From assembly GCF_023036475.1 (NCBI RefSeq), contig NZ_JAJQKI010000008.1:1-64000 (forward strand): a stretch of DNA of 64,000 nt, in the 5' to 3' direction. Each line of letters opens with the position of its first letter. Within the stretch, counting starts at the first letter, position 1. The notes beneath the pieces were generated by a model. The model ran no database searches and was not told where the DNA came from. It saw only the letters and a list, made by a program, of their open reading frames with translations. This stretch comes from Bacillus pinisoli (lineage in GTDB: Bacteria; Bacillota; Bacilli; Bacillales; SA4). Of this stretch, positions 52,086 through 61,391 are shown piece by piece. The translations under genes were made by a program, and so were the position numbers.

Positions 52086-53777
52086 ATGAAGATGACAATC
52101 AGCAAGAAGTTATTTGCAGGTTTCTTATCAGTCTTGCTGTTATTAGTAGTGATCGTGAGTGTTGGATACTATCAAATATCCTCAGTTGATCAATCCTACA
52201 CTAATTTAATTAACGGTGAAGCTAAAAAAGTAATGTTAGTTAAGGAATTAAATATTAATGTAAAAGAACAACAAAGTAGAATACGTGGGTACTTGATTGT
52301 TAATGATGAGACAGCATTACAAGCGTTCACTGAAGCACATGATTCCTTTTTGTCATTGAGCAAAGAGTTAGAAGGTTTAGTAGACAACCCAAAAGCGAAT
52401 GAATTATTAAAAGAACTTGTTCAATTAGAGAATGACTATCAGCAACTAGCCTCTCAGCTTATTGAATTAAAACGTAGAAATCAAGTAGAGGAGTACACAA
52501 ATTTAGTTGCAACACAAGGTCGAGAAATTACGAACAACTTTGATCAGAAAGCACGAGAATTTAGTGAATTTCAAGAAGCTGTTTTAAACACAGTAAACAC
52601 AGATACCTCTTCAAAGGTAAAGGTTATTAAAAACTTCGTCTTAATTTTAGGCATCATTTCAATTATGATTGGTTTTTTCATCGCCTTGTACATGGGCCGA
52701 ATTATTTCAAAACCGGTGGTCGAAATTGCAGGAGTTGCTAGAAAAATTGCTGACGGTGATCTCACGATAGATGAAATTAAGGTGAAAAATAAAGACGAGA
52801 TTGGTGATTTAGCAAACTCATTTAATCAGATGGCTAGTAATCTTAGGATTATTCTTAAACAAGTGGGTGCTGCTTCAGAGCAAGTGGCAGCTTCCTCTGA
52901 GGAGTTAACGGCAAGCTCTGAACAAACGACAAAAGCAACGGAGCAAGTAGCCTCTACCATGCAGCAAGTCGCATCTGGTGTAGAAAAGCAAGTGCAAAGT
53001 GTAGAAGAAGCCTCTCATACCATAAATGAAATGACAACTGGTGTTCAAGAAATCGCTAATAAATCACAACTTGTCTCGAACTCAGCCATCCAAGCGACTA
53101 ACAATGCTTCAGAAGGTAGTCATGTCATCAAAAATGCCGTTCATAAAATGTCATCTATTCATCAGTCGGTGAAGGGATTAGGTACAGTTGTTCAAGAATT
53201 AGGTGAGCATTCAAAAGAGATTGGGAATATTATTTCCGTCATCAGTGGGATTGCCGATCAAACGAACCTGTTGGCCTTAAATGCAGCGATTGAAGCGGCA
53301 AGAGCAGGAGAACATGGCAAAGGATTTGCAGTCGTAGCAGATGAAGTGCGTAAATTAGCAGAACAATCCGCTCAGTCTGCGCAACAAATTTCAAAGCTTA
53401 TATCTGCCATCCAAGATGAAACGAATAAAGCAGTGATTTCCATGAATATTACGACGAAAGAAGTGGAAGAAGGGATCGGGGCAATCAACACAGCCGGAGA
53501 TTCCTTCGAGTTTATTCATGGTTCAATTGGTGGGGTGACGGAACAAGTCCAAGAAATTACCTCAGCCGTCCAACAAATTGCCGCTGGTTCGGAACAAATG
53601 GCACATGCGATGAGAAGCATTGAAGAGATAGCAGTGTCTTCTGCATCAGGAACACAAGAGGTTGCAGCAGCAAGCGAAGAACAATTAGCCTCTATGGAAG
53701 AAATAGCATCCTCTGCCAATGCTTTATCTCATATGGCTGAAGAGCTGCAAGCTTTAATTAGTAAATTCAAAGTATAA
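52086..53777 (+). CDS. Methyl-accepting chemotaxis protein
   Basis: 563-aa membrane chemoreceptor. Membrane helix 1 is about residues 9-30, a four-helix-bundle sensor (4HB_MCP) spans about 31-182, and helix 2 about 183-206 ([20 protein letters not shown]). A HAMP domain follows to about 260, then a long cytoplasmic coiled coil with the signalling tip [21 protein letters not shown] and [19 protein letters not shown]. It signals to CheA/CheW; the attractant is unknown. AGGAG lies 8 bases before the ATG. Single gene, followed by a terminator. Confidence 0.94.
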   Translation: MKMTISKKLFAGFLSVLLLLVVIVSVGYYQISSVDQSYTNLINGEAKKVMLVKELNINVKEQQSRIRGYLIVNDETALQAFTEAHDSFLSLSKELEGLVDNPKANELLKELVQLENDYQQLASQLIELKRRNQVEEYTNLVATQGREITNNFDQKAREFSEFQEAVLNTVNTDTSSKVKVIKNFVLILGIISIMIGFFIALYMGRIISKPVVEIAGVARKIADGDLTIDEIKVKNKDEIGDLANSFNQMASNLRIILKQVGAASEQVAASSEELTASSEQTTKATEQVASTMQQVASGVEKQVQSVEEASHTINEMTTGVQEIANKSQLVSNSAIQATNNASEGSHVIKNAVHKMSSIHQSVKGLGTVVQELGEHSKEIGNIISVISGIADQTNLLALNAAIEAARAGEHGKGFAVVADEVRKLAEQSAQSAQQISKLISAIQDETNKAVISMNITTKEVEEGIGAINTAGDSFEFIHGSIGGVTEQVQEITSAVQQIAAGSEQMAHAMRSIEEIAVSSASGTQEVAAASEEQLASMEEIASSANALSHMAEELQALISKFKV

Positions 53778-53789
53778 TGTTGTAAGTGG

Positions 53790-53821
53790 GCGTTAATTCA
53801 AACGGAATTAACGTCTTTTTC
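53790..53821 (+). terminator. MCP terminator
   Basis: CGTTAATTC (53791-53799) pairs with GAATTAACG (53805-53813) and is followed by TCTTTTT. Confidence 0.85.
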
Positions 53822-53966
53822 ACATGGATTTAAAATATGTAGGAACCTCTAGTACCTCCTTAATTTAGACCTTAAAATTATAGTAAAACTTTATTCTAAT
53901 GCTACTAGTGGAATTTCTTGTAAACGCTTATTATAGGCTTATAAGTATAGTAGAGGAGAGATATTG

Positions 53967-54371
53967 ATGAAAAATTTTGTGCAGTTTCGCATTGCCAGAC
54001 CAACAGACCGCTTTGAAGAGGTAATTACCTTTTACGAGAAGGGATTAGGATTAAAGAGAGTGGCTTCTTTTGAAGATCATGATGGATATGATGGGGTTAT
54101 GTTTGGTTTACCTGACGTAGACTATCATTTAGAGTTTACTAGACATGTAGAAGGAAGTCCGTGTCCGGCTCCTACAAAAGATAACCTCCTTGTTTTTTAT
54201 ATTCCTGATGAAGTGGAAGTACTTAAGGTGAAAAATCAATTAGCTTCCCTTGGGTACCATGAAGTTGAACCAGAAAATCCATATTGGAAAGCAAAAGGTG
54301 TCACCATAGAAGATCCAGATGGTTGGAGAATTGTCCTCATGAATACTAAGGGGTTGCAGAGAGAAGGGTGA
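53967..54371 (+). CDS. VOC (glyoxalase/bleomycin-resistance fold) protein
   Basis: 134-aa protein of the vicinal-oxygen-chelate superfamily, two beta-alpha-beta-beta-beta units: FRIARPTDRFEEVITFYEKGLGL then GYDGVMFGLPDVDYHLEFTRH and GVTIEDPDGWRIVLMN. It resembles B. subtilis YycE (recalled). Candidate metal ligands are H (YHLEF) and E (TIEDPDG). GAGGAGAG precedes the ATG. Reaction unknown; no partners nearby. Confidence 0.85.
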   Translation: MKNFVQFRIARPTDRFEEVITFYEKGLGLKRVASFEDHDGYDGVMFGLPDVDYHLEFTRHVEGSPCPAPTKDNLLVFYIPDEVEVLKVKNQLASLGYHEVEPENPYWKAKGVTIEDPDGWRIVLMNTKGLQREG

Positions 54372-54512
54372 GGCAGTATTGTCTCTGGATTTGTTAAAGG
54401 TAAGCGAACTATATTAGTGATGCTAGTATATGGTAGATTTTTCTACGAATACATAAATAGATGATTTTCTTAAGAATCGCCCAAATCTTTTAAAAAAAGT
54501 TTATAATTAGTT

Positions 54513-54548
54513 AAGCTTTACTCCACCTAGGAGGTAAAGCTTTTTTAT
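54513..54548 (+). terminator. Terminator between VOC and sigma genes
   Basis: AAGCTTTAC (54513-54521) pairs with GTAAAGCTT (54534-54542), followed by TTTTTATTTT. Confidence 0.85.
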
Positions 54549-54625
54549 TTTGAAAAAATAATTTTTCATTTATTGTATACAAATCTATCCCCCATTTCGT
54601 TCTAACTACGAAAGGAGCTGAAACA

Positions 54626-55123
54626 ATGAAGAAGCCCTCAAATGAAGAAATAAAACGTCTATCTAATGAAATCTATCATAAGCTTTGCTCGATGGGGGCT
54701 AATCCAGAGGATGCGAAGGATATTGTGCAGGAGTCGTTATATCGTGGATTTTTAAACATGGATGGAATTAATGCGAAGGCATTTAAATCATGGCTATATA
54801 AGGTAGCGATTAACCAATATTATGATCTGTATCGAAAGAATACTAGTCGCACGATGATTGAGTATGAGGAGACCTTACTGGAAGTAGAAGGAAATCATGT
54901 GGAAGATACCGTGATGAAGCAAGAAGCAAAAGAGGAGTTTGACCAGGTATTACACCATTTAAAACCATTAGAGCGGCAATTAATTAAAATGAAGTATGAG
55001 GATGAATACTCGTATCGGGAAATCTCGGAACAGCTGCAATTAAAAGAAAGTAATGTGAAGACGTATTTATATCGTGCTAGGAAGAAGCTTACAACCATTT
55101 TTGGGAGGGATAAGAATGAATAA
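54626..55123 (+). CDS. ECF-type sigma factor
   Basis: 165-aa RNA polymerase sigma factor of the extracytoplasmic-function group. Region 2 is visible as GANPEDAKDIVQESLYRGFLN and FKSWLYKVAINQYYDLYRK, region 4 as LKPLERQLIKMKYEDEYSYREISEQLQLKESNVKTYLYRARKKL (about 112-157, here described by position). GAAAGGAGC lies before the ATG. It is followed by, and overlaps by 8 bases, its likely anti-sigma factor, the standard arrangement of autoregulated ECF pairs. The promoter it recognises is not identifiable from here. Confidence 0.9.
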   Translation: MKKPSNEEIKRLSNEIYHKLCSMGANPEDAKDIVQESLYRGFLNMDGINAKAFKSWLYKVAINQYYDLYRKNTSRTMIEYEETLLEVEGNHVEDTVMKQEAKEEFDQVLHHLKPLERQLIKMKYEDEYSYREISEQLQLKESNVKTYLYRARKKLTTIFGRDKNE

Positions 55124-56072
55124 GGAACCATTTCAGTCTAATGATATTGAAGGAATTGTGAATAAAGCGAAAAGGAAGAGTGTAATTCGTAATGTCATCA
55201 TTTCAACCATTTCTGTACTACTAATAGGTGCGCTTTTTCTATTTATTAACGGTCAAATTGTAGGTAAAGCCTATAATAAAGCAGTAGAGGCTAATCGGTT
55301 ACTATTTCAAATCTCACAGCCTAACATCCATATTGGAGGGGGAACCTCTGATTATGGCATTCTATCAGGAACATATAACTACAATAAATATAAATTGATT
55401 GAAGATCGAGTGGTTCCATGGGGGAATGATGTACGGGAGTTTAATGCGTTAGGACATAACCATAACTCTTCCGCTATCGCCGTTTACGATGAGACTAGCG
55501 TTGGAGAGACAGAAGAAAATCGTCACTATTATAATACAACAAACGGTCAAAGAACAATGCAGTTTTATCATCCTTGGTTTGAGTATAAGACGGTCCATAA
55601 CGACCTAGAATTGATACAAAATGCCCCAGATGGCGCGGTTATGGAGGTAGCGGTTTCTTTTGACCAGTCTTATACGGTAAGTGAAGTTCAGGAGTTTTTC
55701 AACCTGAAAGATAAGATTACTTGGTACCGTATTAATGAGTATAACCAAGATGCGAAAGAGCAATTACAAGGGCTACATAGCTCGGGTGAATCAGCATCAT
55801 ATGTGTATGGATTTAATGTGGAAGCGCTGAAAGGCGAAGGAGATCTGGTCGCACAAGATGAGAAGGATTTAGTTGCTACGCTAGAAGAGTTAAAGGAGAC
55901 AGGTAATTATGGTTATTTAATTGAACCTCTTCTAGAGAATGTCACTCAAAATATGAATGATGGAATCATCCTTGGTGTTGTGGTAACGGGAACGAAGGAA
56001 GAGCTACTAAAGCTAAAAGACGAGCAACATGTTAGAGGGATTTCGTTAGGTGCGGTTGCAACAGAATTCTAG
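55116..56072 (+). CDS. Anti-sigma factor with Sigma_reg domains
   Basis: 318-aa single-pass membrane protein. A cytoplasmic N-terminus (about 30 residues) is followed by one membrane helix (about 27-47, VIISTISVLLIGALFLFI). The extracytoplasmic part resembles the Sigma_reg_N (WFEYKTVHNDL region) and Sigma_reg_C (GAVMEVAVSFDQSYTVSEVQ... LGVVVTGTKEELLKL) domains, as in B. subtilis YhdL. It probably holds the upstream sigma factor at the membrane. ATG at 55116 follows GGGAGGG; the longer frame in the sigma gene is not used. Confidence 0.83.
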   Translation: MNKEPFQSNDIEGIVNKAKRKSVIRNVIISTISVLLIGALFLFINGQIVGKAYNKAVEANRLLFQISQPNIHIGGGTSDYGILSGTYNYNKYKLIEDRVVPWGNDVREFNALGHNHNSSAIAVYDETSVGETEENRHYYNTTNGQRTMQFYHPWFEYKTVHNDLELIQNAPDGAVMEVAVSFDQSYTVSEVQEFFNLKDKITWYRINEYNQDAKEQLQGLHSSGESASYVYGFNVEALKGEGDLVAQDEKDLVATLEELKETGNYGYLIEPLLENVTQNMNDGIILGVVVTGTKEELLKLKDEQHVRGISLGAVATEF

Positions 56073-56080
56073 TCAAAGAG

Positions 56081-56112
56081 TAGCGTTGATCCAAGATGGA
56101 TCAACGCTATTT
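56081..56112 (+). terminator. Sigma operon terminator
   Basis: Perfect 13-base arms TAGCGTTGATCCA (56081-56093) and TGGATCAACGCTA (56097-56109), short T-stretch after. Confidence 0.8.
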
Positions 56113-56182
56113 GTGAGGAATTTTTTAGGAATCAACGATTATCCGTAATCTCTATAATTTAGTACTAGATTTTGAAGAGAAT

Positions 56183-56314
56183 ATGGAAGCGAATGACCAC
56201 ATGACAGAAGACCGAATCCTTTCGTTAGCTGGATTTGTTCATAAAAATGAAGAGGACCTAGTACAGGAAGTTGTTAAAATTATGGACCGGTTAGAAGTTA
56301 TTTTTTATGATTAA
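56183..56314 (+). pseudogene. Small ORF, probably a gene remnant
   Basis: 43 codons (MEANDHMTEDRILSLAGF..., ending RLEVIFYD), continuous upstream with a further about 17 codons that lack a start. Amino-acid texture looks protein-like, but there is no ribosome site and no family I recognise. Probably the C-terminal scrap of a lost gene. Confidence 0.3.
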
Positions 56315-56407
56315 AATAATGTTAGATGAGAACTGATTTTTCTCTAAAAAAATTGATGTCCTGACTTATATATAATTCAGAAAAGTAGCGTAAAGAAGGG
56401 TATTAAA

Positions 56408-56600
56408 ATGGGAAAAGTAACGCCGTTTTTAATGTTTCAAGATGGGAACGCATCAGAATGAAGAACTTGAGAATCTTTATGAGAAACTCGGTGAAGGTGG
56501 ACAAGAACTAATACCATTAAACGATTATGGCTTTAGTAAAAAATTTGGTTGGATTAATGACAGATTTGGAGCTTCATGGCAACTTAATCTTCCGTTTTAG
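56408..56600 (+). pseudogene. PhnB-like VOC protein, internally deleted
   Basis: Begins MGKVTPFLMFQDGNASE after GAAGGG, the usual start of PhnB-like (3-demethylubiquinone methyltransferase-like) VOC proteins, then hits a stop. A different frame continues ELENLYEKLGEGGQELIPL, FGWINDRFGASWQLNLPF and a stop, the usual end of that family. About 85-90 central residues are missing, so a deletion fused the two ends out of frame. Non-functional. 56601-56767 after it shows no gene. Confidence 0.75.
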
Positions 56601-56767
56601 CGGCATAAGAGAGATAATGAAAAGACGAAAAGAAGCTGGACCGAACTATGTGGAAGTCAAAGGTTCCGATAAGGATTTACATTATTTTAGGAACAGGCCG
56701 GTTTTCCCGAGTTCTGTTGAATACGAGCTGTTAATAGTCATTCAAACTTCTGAACAGGAGGGGAAAG

Positions 56768-57220
56768 ATGAAAATTTATGTGGATGCAGATGCTTGTCCG
56801 GTGAAAGATATTATTATTTACGAAGCAAGTAAATTGGAAATTCCGGTAATCCTGGTTACAAGCTTTTCTCATTTCTCTAATGCCGAACAGCCACCAGGAG
56901 TGAAAACCATTTATGTTGATTCTGGAGCAGATGCTGCCGATTATCGGATTGTGAAGTTAGTGGAAAAAGGTGATATGATCGTAACGCAAGATTATGGTCT
57001 TGCGTCACTAGGTTTGGCAAAAGGGATCATCGTTCTCCACCATAAAGGATTTAGATATACCAATGAAAATATTGACCAATTATTACAAACACGTTATTTA
57101 AGTGCAATGGCTAGAAAAGGCGGACAGCGAACAAAGGGACCAAAACCTTTCACAGCAGAAGACCGGGAACAATTTAGGAAACTTTTTAAACAGGTCATTT
57201 CTCGTGAAAAATTAGGCTAA
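56768..57220 (+). CDS. yqxD: YaiI/YqxD family protein (DUF188)
   Basis: 150-aa protein of the UPF0178/DUF188 family, related to NYN/PIN-like nuclease folds. Visible are the start [16 protein letters not shown], then [16 protein letters not shown] and [19 protein letters not shown], with conserved Asp residues that could bind a metal, and the basic end [30 protein letters not shown] precedes the ATG. The family's cellular role is not established. A 30-bp gap separates it from the small gene downstream. Confidence 0.9.
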   Translation: MKIYVDADACPVKDIIIYEASKLEIPVILVTSFSHFSNAEQPPGVKTIYVDSGADAADYRIVKLVEKGDMIVTQDYGLASLGLAKGIIVLHHKGFRYTNENIDQLLQTRYLSAMARKGGQRTKGPKPFTAEDREQFRKLFKQVISREKLG

Positions 57221-57251
57221 AACTCAGAGATTCAAAAAGGAGATAAATATT

Positions 57252-57443
57252 TTGAAATATGTAAAATCGCAAATGCAACAACTCATTAAGGAAAATAAGG
57301 AACTGCATACACGCTTTAAAGAACTAAAAGCGGAGCATGGTCTTGAAAAAAACAATGCCCTCAAGGCGTTGTACCATTCCGAAGTTGCGGATGGTGGAAA
57401 GTATCAGGTTGCTTACCAAGCACTTGATCAGCCTAAAAAGTAG
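57252..57443 (+). CDS. Small helical protein, unknown
   Basis: 63-aa protein, charged, with a coiled-coil-like first half (QMQQLIKENKELHTRFKELK). TTG start supported by AAAGGAGATA 8 bases before. No family recognised. A terminator follows about 110 bases downstream. Real gene status is plausible rather than certain. Confidence 0.55.
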   Translation: MKYVKSQMQQLIKENKELHTRFKELKAEHGLEKNNALKALYHSEVADGGKYQVAYQALDQPKK

Positions 57444-57555
57444 ACTCTTCTTATCCTATTTACATTCTCAGAACTTAAAGAGTTTCTAAGGGGCTGTTAG
57501 TTTAACCTTTGCTGCTCAATAGGAGAATCCCTAAAACATTGGAAGAGAGAATAAG

Positions 57556-57590
57556 AAAAGGTCCTACTCAAGTGAAGAGTAGGACCTTTT
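57556..57590. terminator. Bidirectional terminator
   Basis: Perfect arms AAAAGGTCCTACT and AGTAGGACCTTTT, lying between a plus-strand gene and the convergent minus-strand hydrolase. Confidence 0.9.
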
Positions 57591-57655
57591 CATTCCAATA
57601 ATCCCATTTATTTCCGTGGGAGTTTCCTAGTATCTTAACATGACCTCTTCTGCAG

Positions 57656-58444
57656 TTAAGATTTATTTTTGGGGGGATGATGTTTATTCACAAATTGACT
57701 AATTAACTGATTCACTTCAGCTGCTGCTTTGGTTGGGATTCTGTGGTCAACATTCTCTATAAATTCCAATTCATTAATCGGTATATGATCATGTAATAGC
57801 TTGGCATAGGGGTGAAACTGTTTGTCCTTTTCACCATAGATTAAGATTGTGGGAAGATTAATATCTCTTAAGCGATGCGTGCAATTATAGTGCAAGCTAC
57901 AAGCGTAATATTGTTCAATGTTTCTAGAATCTCCCTGTTTGGCATCTGTAAACATTTTTTTGAAAAATTTATAGTTAGTGGAGTTACTCTTTGAAATACC
58001 GAAAGCAAGGACCGGTACTAATCCAGCCTTAGCGATTTTAACTCCTAGTGAAATCCTGTTTTTTAGAAGTGGATCACTTACTTCAGACATTCCACTCAAG
58101 ATCACGCCACCAAAAGAACGATGATGTGAAGTTAATAAGAATTCCAATACAATCGATCCTCCAGTAGAATAACCACATACAAATGCTTTATCAATGTCAA
58201 GATCATCGAGTATACGTTTTATATCTTCAACAATAAGCTGATAGGTAATGGGTGTACGTGAATACGAACTTTTTCCGTGACCTCTAATATCAAACGTAAT
58301 GACTTTAAAAGACTTTGACAGACCTTCAAGTTGGTACTCGAAGTTAACAGATGTTAGTGTAGGCGGGTGAATAAACACAATAGGAATACCTTCACCCTTA
58401 ACTGTAAAGTAAATAGAAGTCCCGTCTATATGTAGCGTAGGCAT
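57656..58444 (-). CDS. Alpha/beta hydrolase
   Basis: 262-aa soluble hydrolase of the alpha/beta fold. Oxyanion region VFIHPPTLTS, RGHGKSS loop typical of the superfamily, nucleophile elbow CGYSTGGSIV (Ser about 93), acid in IYGEKDKQFHPY, and His in ENVDHRIPTKAA (about 242). Complete triad. An AGGTGATT site lies before the ATG on the minus strand, which overlaps one arm of the 16-base inverted repeat at 58457. Substrate unknown; could be an ester, haloperoxidase-like or lactonase-type substrate. Confidence 0.87.
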   Translation of the reverse strand: MPTLHIDGTSIYFTVKGEGIPIVFIHPPTLTSVNFEYQLEGLSKSFKVITFDIRGHGKSSYSRTPITYQLIVEDIKRILDDLDIDKAFVCGYSTGGSIVLEFLLTSHHRSFGGVILSGMSEVSDPLLKNRISLGVKIAKAGLVPVLAFGISKSNSTNYKFFKKMFTDAKQGDSRNIEQYYACSLHYNCTHRLRDINLPTILIYGEKDKQFHPYAKLLHDHIPINELEFIENVDHRIPTKAAAEVNQLISQFVNKHHPPKNKS

Positions 58445-58456
58445 ATAAAAATAATC

Positions 58457-58613
58457 ACCTCAAATGTTAAAGTAACTTTTCATGTATTTATAGTTGTCAG
58501 TTTAATGGTACTTTCATCAAACACTAACGTGTAATCTTTTAAAAAATTCGCTATTGGTGTAGTTACTAGTTTCTTACGGATCTTTTTATTTATACAGCTT
58601 TAACATTTGAGGT
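58457..58613. repeat. Perfect 16-base inverted repeat, MITE-like
   Basis: ACCTCAAATGTTAAAG (58457-58472) and its exact reverse complement (58598-58613) bound a 157-base AT-rich stretch between two divergent genes. The left arm covers the ribosome site of the hydrolase. No clear target duplication. It may be a miniature element or a pair of operators. Confidence 0.5.
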
Positions 58614-58703
58614 ATATATTTTTATCTGCAATACATAAAAAGGTTTAATTTAACAGGGCCGTCATCTATAATGATATCATCAGGCAGAAATAGGGAGAAA
58701 AAC

Positions 58704-59951
58704 ATGAATTTTGAGTATATCAACTACAATGTGATAGATAATTTATTTTATATATTAGTAAGTGTTTTTATTTTCTTTTCTATTTTTGAAAATATTAAAA
58801 AGTTTCACCACTATAAGAAAGTGGTGATTACTATATGTATGGCTGTGCCGATCATGTTAACGATGAAATATCCCATCTATATTGATGAATATTGTGTGCA
58901 TGATTTGAGACAGATTCCTTTCCTTTTAGGAGCATTATATGGAGGGTGGCCTGTTGGAGGAGCACTGTTAATAGTGTTACTAGCGTTTCGATTTTTCGTG
59001 TATGGATTTAATTTCTTAACTCTGATTGTATACATAATTACGTTTTTAATGGTCCTTCTCTTTTCTAAGAAATTTAGGTCACTAAGTAGGAAGGAAAGGT
59101 TACTGTACACTCCTATATTTACGCTGATCGTGGGACTCATCACGACATTCATCTCTGTAGGTATATCGGACTTTTTTGTTGTTACCCAAGCTTATGTGTT
59201 TTATTTTATTGTTTTACCACCTGTTTTAATGGTGTTTGTGATTTATATTATTGAGCTTTTGAGAGAAGCGGTAAGTATCAAGTCGAATATGGTGAAGTTA
59301 GAAAAAATGGAAGTCGTGAGTCAGCTAGCAGCTAGTATATCTCATGAGGTACGGAATCCTCTGACGGTCGCGAAGGGGTTTGTTCAGTTATTAGATCGCA
59401 CACAGACGTCGGAAGAAAAAAGACTCGAGTACTTAAAGCATATCGAGAGAGAGATAAATCATGCAGAGGCGATTATTACCAATTACCTTGCTTTTGCCAA
59501 GCCTGTTGATGAGAAAATAGAAAGCATTTCAGTAAAGAAGGAAATGAATAGCTTGCTGGAGACGTTAACTCCTTTAGCGAATATGAATTCTATTAAAATA
59601 TCGAGTGATTTCATGGATGCTAGCGTTCAAGGAAACAGGGAGTATTTTCATCAATGTCTGTTAAATATTTTGAAAAATGCAATGGAAGCGATGCCAAATG
59701 GTGGAGAGCTTCGTGTAAGAAGTTTCATTTTAAAAGAGAACATCGTGATTGAAGTAAAGGATACTGGCGTTGGAATGGACAGTGAACAGATTACACGCTT
59801 TGGTGAACCTTACTATACGAACAAGTCAAAAGGAACAGGGTTAGGTTCAATGGTTGTCCTAAAAACTGTGCAGAGTATGAATGGAACGATTAAGCTAACA
59901 AGTGCGATTAATGAAGGAACGACTGTTAAGATTACTTTACCGATCATGTAA
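58704..59951 (+). CDS. 5TM sensor histidine kinase, KinB-like
   Basis: 415-aa membrane kinase. Five or six membrane segments fill residues about 10-195, the layout of 5TMR_LYT sensors (RQIPFLLGALYGGWPVGGALL). Then a HisKA with SQLAASISHEVRNPLTVAKGF (phospho-His about 215), and HATPase boxes N (LLNILKNAMEAM), G1 (VKDTGVGMDSEQ) and G2 (KGTGLGSMVVLKTV). No response regulator is adjacent, so it is an orphan, as with KinB that feeds the sporulation phosphorelay; that role is inferred. ATG 58704 follows AGGGAG, the longer frame is not used. Confidence 0.87.
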   Translation: MNFEYINYNVIDNLFYILVSVFIFFSIFENIKKFHHYKKVVITICMAVPIMLTMKYPIYIDEYCVHDLRQIPFLLGALYGGWPVGGALLIVLLAFRFFVYGFNFLTLIVYIITFLMVLLFSKKFRSLSRKERLLYTPIFTLIVGLITTFISVGISDFFVVTQAYVFYFIVLPPVLMVFVIYIIELLREAVSIKSNMVKLEKMEVVSQLAASISHEVRNPLTVAKGFVQLLDRTQTSEEKRLEYLKHIEREINHAEAIITNYLAFAKPVDEKIESISVKKEMNSLLETLTPLANMNSIKISSDFMDASVQGNREYFHQCLLNILKNAMEAMPNGGELRVRSFILKENIVIEVKDTGVGMDSEQITRFGEPYYTNKSKGTGLGSMVVLKTVQSMNGTIKLTSAINEGTTVKITLPIM

Positions 59952-59963
59952 CGAATGAAGAAG

Positions 59964-59995
59964 CAGACCTATGATGTAATTGGGTCTGTTTTTCT
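59964..59995 (+). terminator. Kinase terminator
   Basis: CAGACC (59964-59969) pairs with GGTCTG (59983-59988), followed by a T-rich run. Confidence 0.65.
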
Positions 59996-60082
59996 TTTAA
60001 AGGTAGAAAAGAAAAGGATATAACGATATAGTAAAAAGGCTATACTGACAAACAACGAGCTTTAACTTTTTGGAGGTTTATA

Positions 60083-60568
60083 ATGACAAACAACGATCTA
60101 TTAATTCGATTACGATATGCGCTGGATTTACGAAATTCGGAGATGGTGGAGATTTTTGAGCTGGGTGGCGTTTATGTGCAGCTAGAAGATATACCAGCCA
60201 TTCTGACAAAATACGAGGATGAGGAAGCTATTCCTGAAGAAGCGGCATGTAGTAACAATATGCTAGAGTCATTTTTGAACGGATTAATTACGTATAAACG
60301 TGGAAAGCAAGAGCCGAAACCTGGTCAGCCTGAAGTACCGGCCATTACGGGTGAGCATGCGAACAACCTGCTGTTTAAAAAGGTAAGAATTGCGCTTTCC
60401 TTAACGAGTGACGATATCATGGACATTATGGAAGCAGCTGGAGTGAAAATTGCCAAAGGTGAACTAAGTGCCATCCTACGAAAAGAAGGGCATAGTAATT
60501 ATCGCGTGTGCGGTGATAAGTTTGCTCGGAACTTATTGAAGGGATTGGCGATTAGGTATCGGGGGTAA
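60083..60568 (+). CDS. DUF1456 (YehS-like) protein
   Basis: 161-aa protein made of two related halves: MTNNDLLIRLRYALDLRNSEMVEIFELGGV (1-30, split) and NLLFKKVRIALSLTSDDIMDIMEAAGVKI (about 97-125), each followed by a short helix block. This is the DUF1456/YehS tandem. Function is unknown in the family. TGGAGG lies before the ATG. Its own terminator follows. Confidence 0.88.
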   Translation: MTNNDLLIRLRYALDLRNSEMVEIFELGGVYVQLEDIPAILTKYEDEEAIPEEAACSNNMLESFLNGLITYKRGKQEPKPGQPEVPAITGEHANNLLFKKVRIALSLTSDDIMDIMEAAGVKIAKGELSAILRKEGHSNYRVCGDKFARNLLKGLAIRYRG

Positions 60569-60583
60569 TTCCATATTATTTAG

Positions 60584-60620
60584 AGAAGCAATTCGTAAAA
60601 GAGTTAGCTTCTTTTTTTTG
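60584..60620 (+). terminator. DUF1456 gene terminator
   Basis: AGAAGC (60584-60589) and GCTTCT (60607-60612), then eight T. Confidence 0.7.
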
Positions 60621-60740
60621 CCGAGATCTAAACTCCGAACCAGTGGTGTTTACTTTGTTGATTTTTTTGTTGGGTTTGTTGCTTTTCGTTGAATACCAAT
60701 CATTAGTTTGACTATAATAGGAGTAGGAGGTGAGCAACTC

Positions 60741-61391
60741 TTGATTAAAGAGCATGAAGAAGATATTTTATGGGATACGGTAACGATTCTAAAAGAACAA
60801 AATCGTCTTGAGAATGCCTTGGTATTATTCAAAACACTAATTGAACGAACACTTTCGATCGTAAGACTGCCATCCAAGTTTTTGGAAGAAGTGAAGATCA
60901 ATTTACCATCTAATGAATTTGTAGAACAGATTCGCATGTTAGATAAAGAGATTTATCAATCTATAAAAAGCAGTAATACGACGAAAACCTATGAACTATC
61001 AGTAGAATTTATTGAGACATTATCAGAGATTATTCCTGGTACAGATCGAAAAGGTTTGATAGCTAAGATTCTAGCAGAACAATCAAAGAGTCATGTAGGT
61101 GTAATGAATACAAGATATGACTTGTTTCAAGCTTTTCCAAAAGAACAAGCTGAGGTCTACACGTCCTCGGAGGCGGCTGAGATGATTGGTGTGTCTGACC
61201 AGACAATACGACGATGGTGTGAACAAGGAAAGTATCCAGATGCTTATCAAACCCAAGGTGGCCATTGGCGAATTCCCAAGCAGTACTTTAAAATAACTTC
61301 TGAAGAAGCAATGAAGAGAAGAGCCTTTGAACAAGAACTTAATGAATTCAATGCTCAGCAGGGGGAGGTGGATGAAGATGAATTCCTCTAA
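60741..61391 (+). CDS. HTH protein, excisionase-type (predicted antitoxin)
   Basis: 216-aa protein. The C-terminal part has a MerR/excisionase-like helix-turn-helix, SSEAAEMIGVSDQTIRRWCEQGKYPDAY (about 144-171, split) followed by QGGHWRIPKQYF. The N-terminal two thirds are helical with no named domain. The TTG at 60741 is the start: AGGAGGTGA lies 8 bases before it. It overlaps the next gene by 14 bases. In PIN toxin-antitoxin pairs such HTH proteins are antitoxins and repressors; the pairing here is inferred from that arrangement. Confidence 0.78.
   Translation: MIKEHEEDILWDTVTILKEQNRLENALVLFKTLIERTLSIVRLPSKFLEEVKINLPSNEFVEQIRMLDKEIYQSIKSSNTTKTYELSVEFIETLSEIIPGTDRKGLIAKILAEQSKSHVGVMNTRYDLFQAFPKEQAEVYTSSEAAEMIGVSDQTIRRWCEQGKYPDAYQTQGGHWRIPKQYFKITSEEAMKRRAFEQELNEFNAQQGEVDEDEFL

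Noticed and set aside
56527..56832. 101-codon open frame before yqxD
   Set aside because: It begins inside the PhnB remnant in another frame and ends inside yqxD; the yqxD start has a strong ribosome site of its own.
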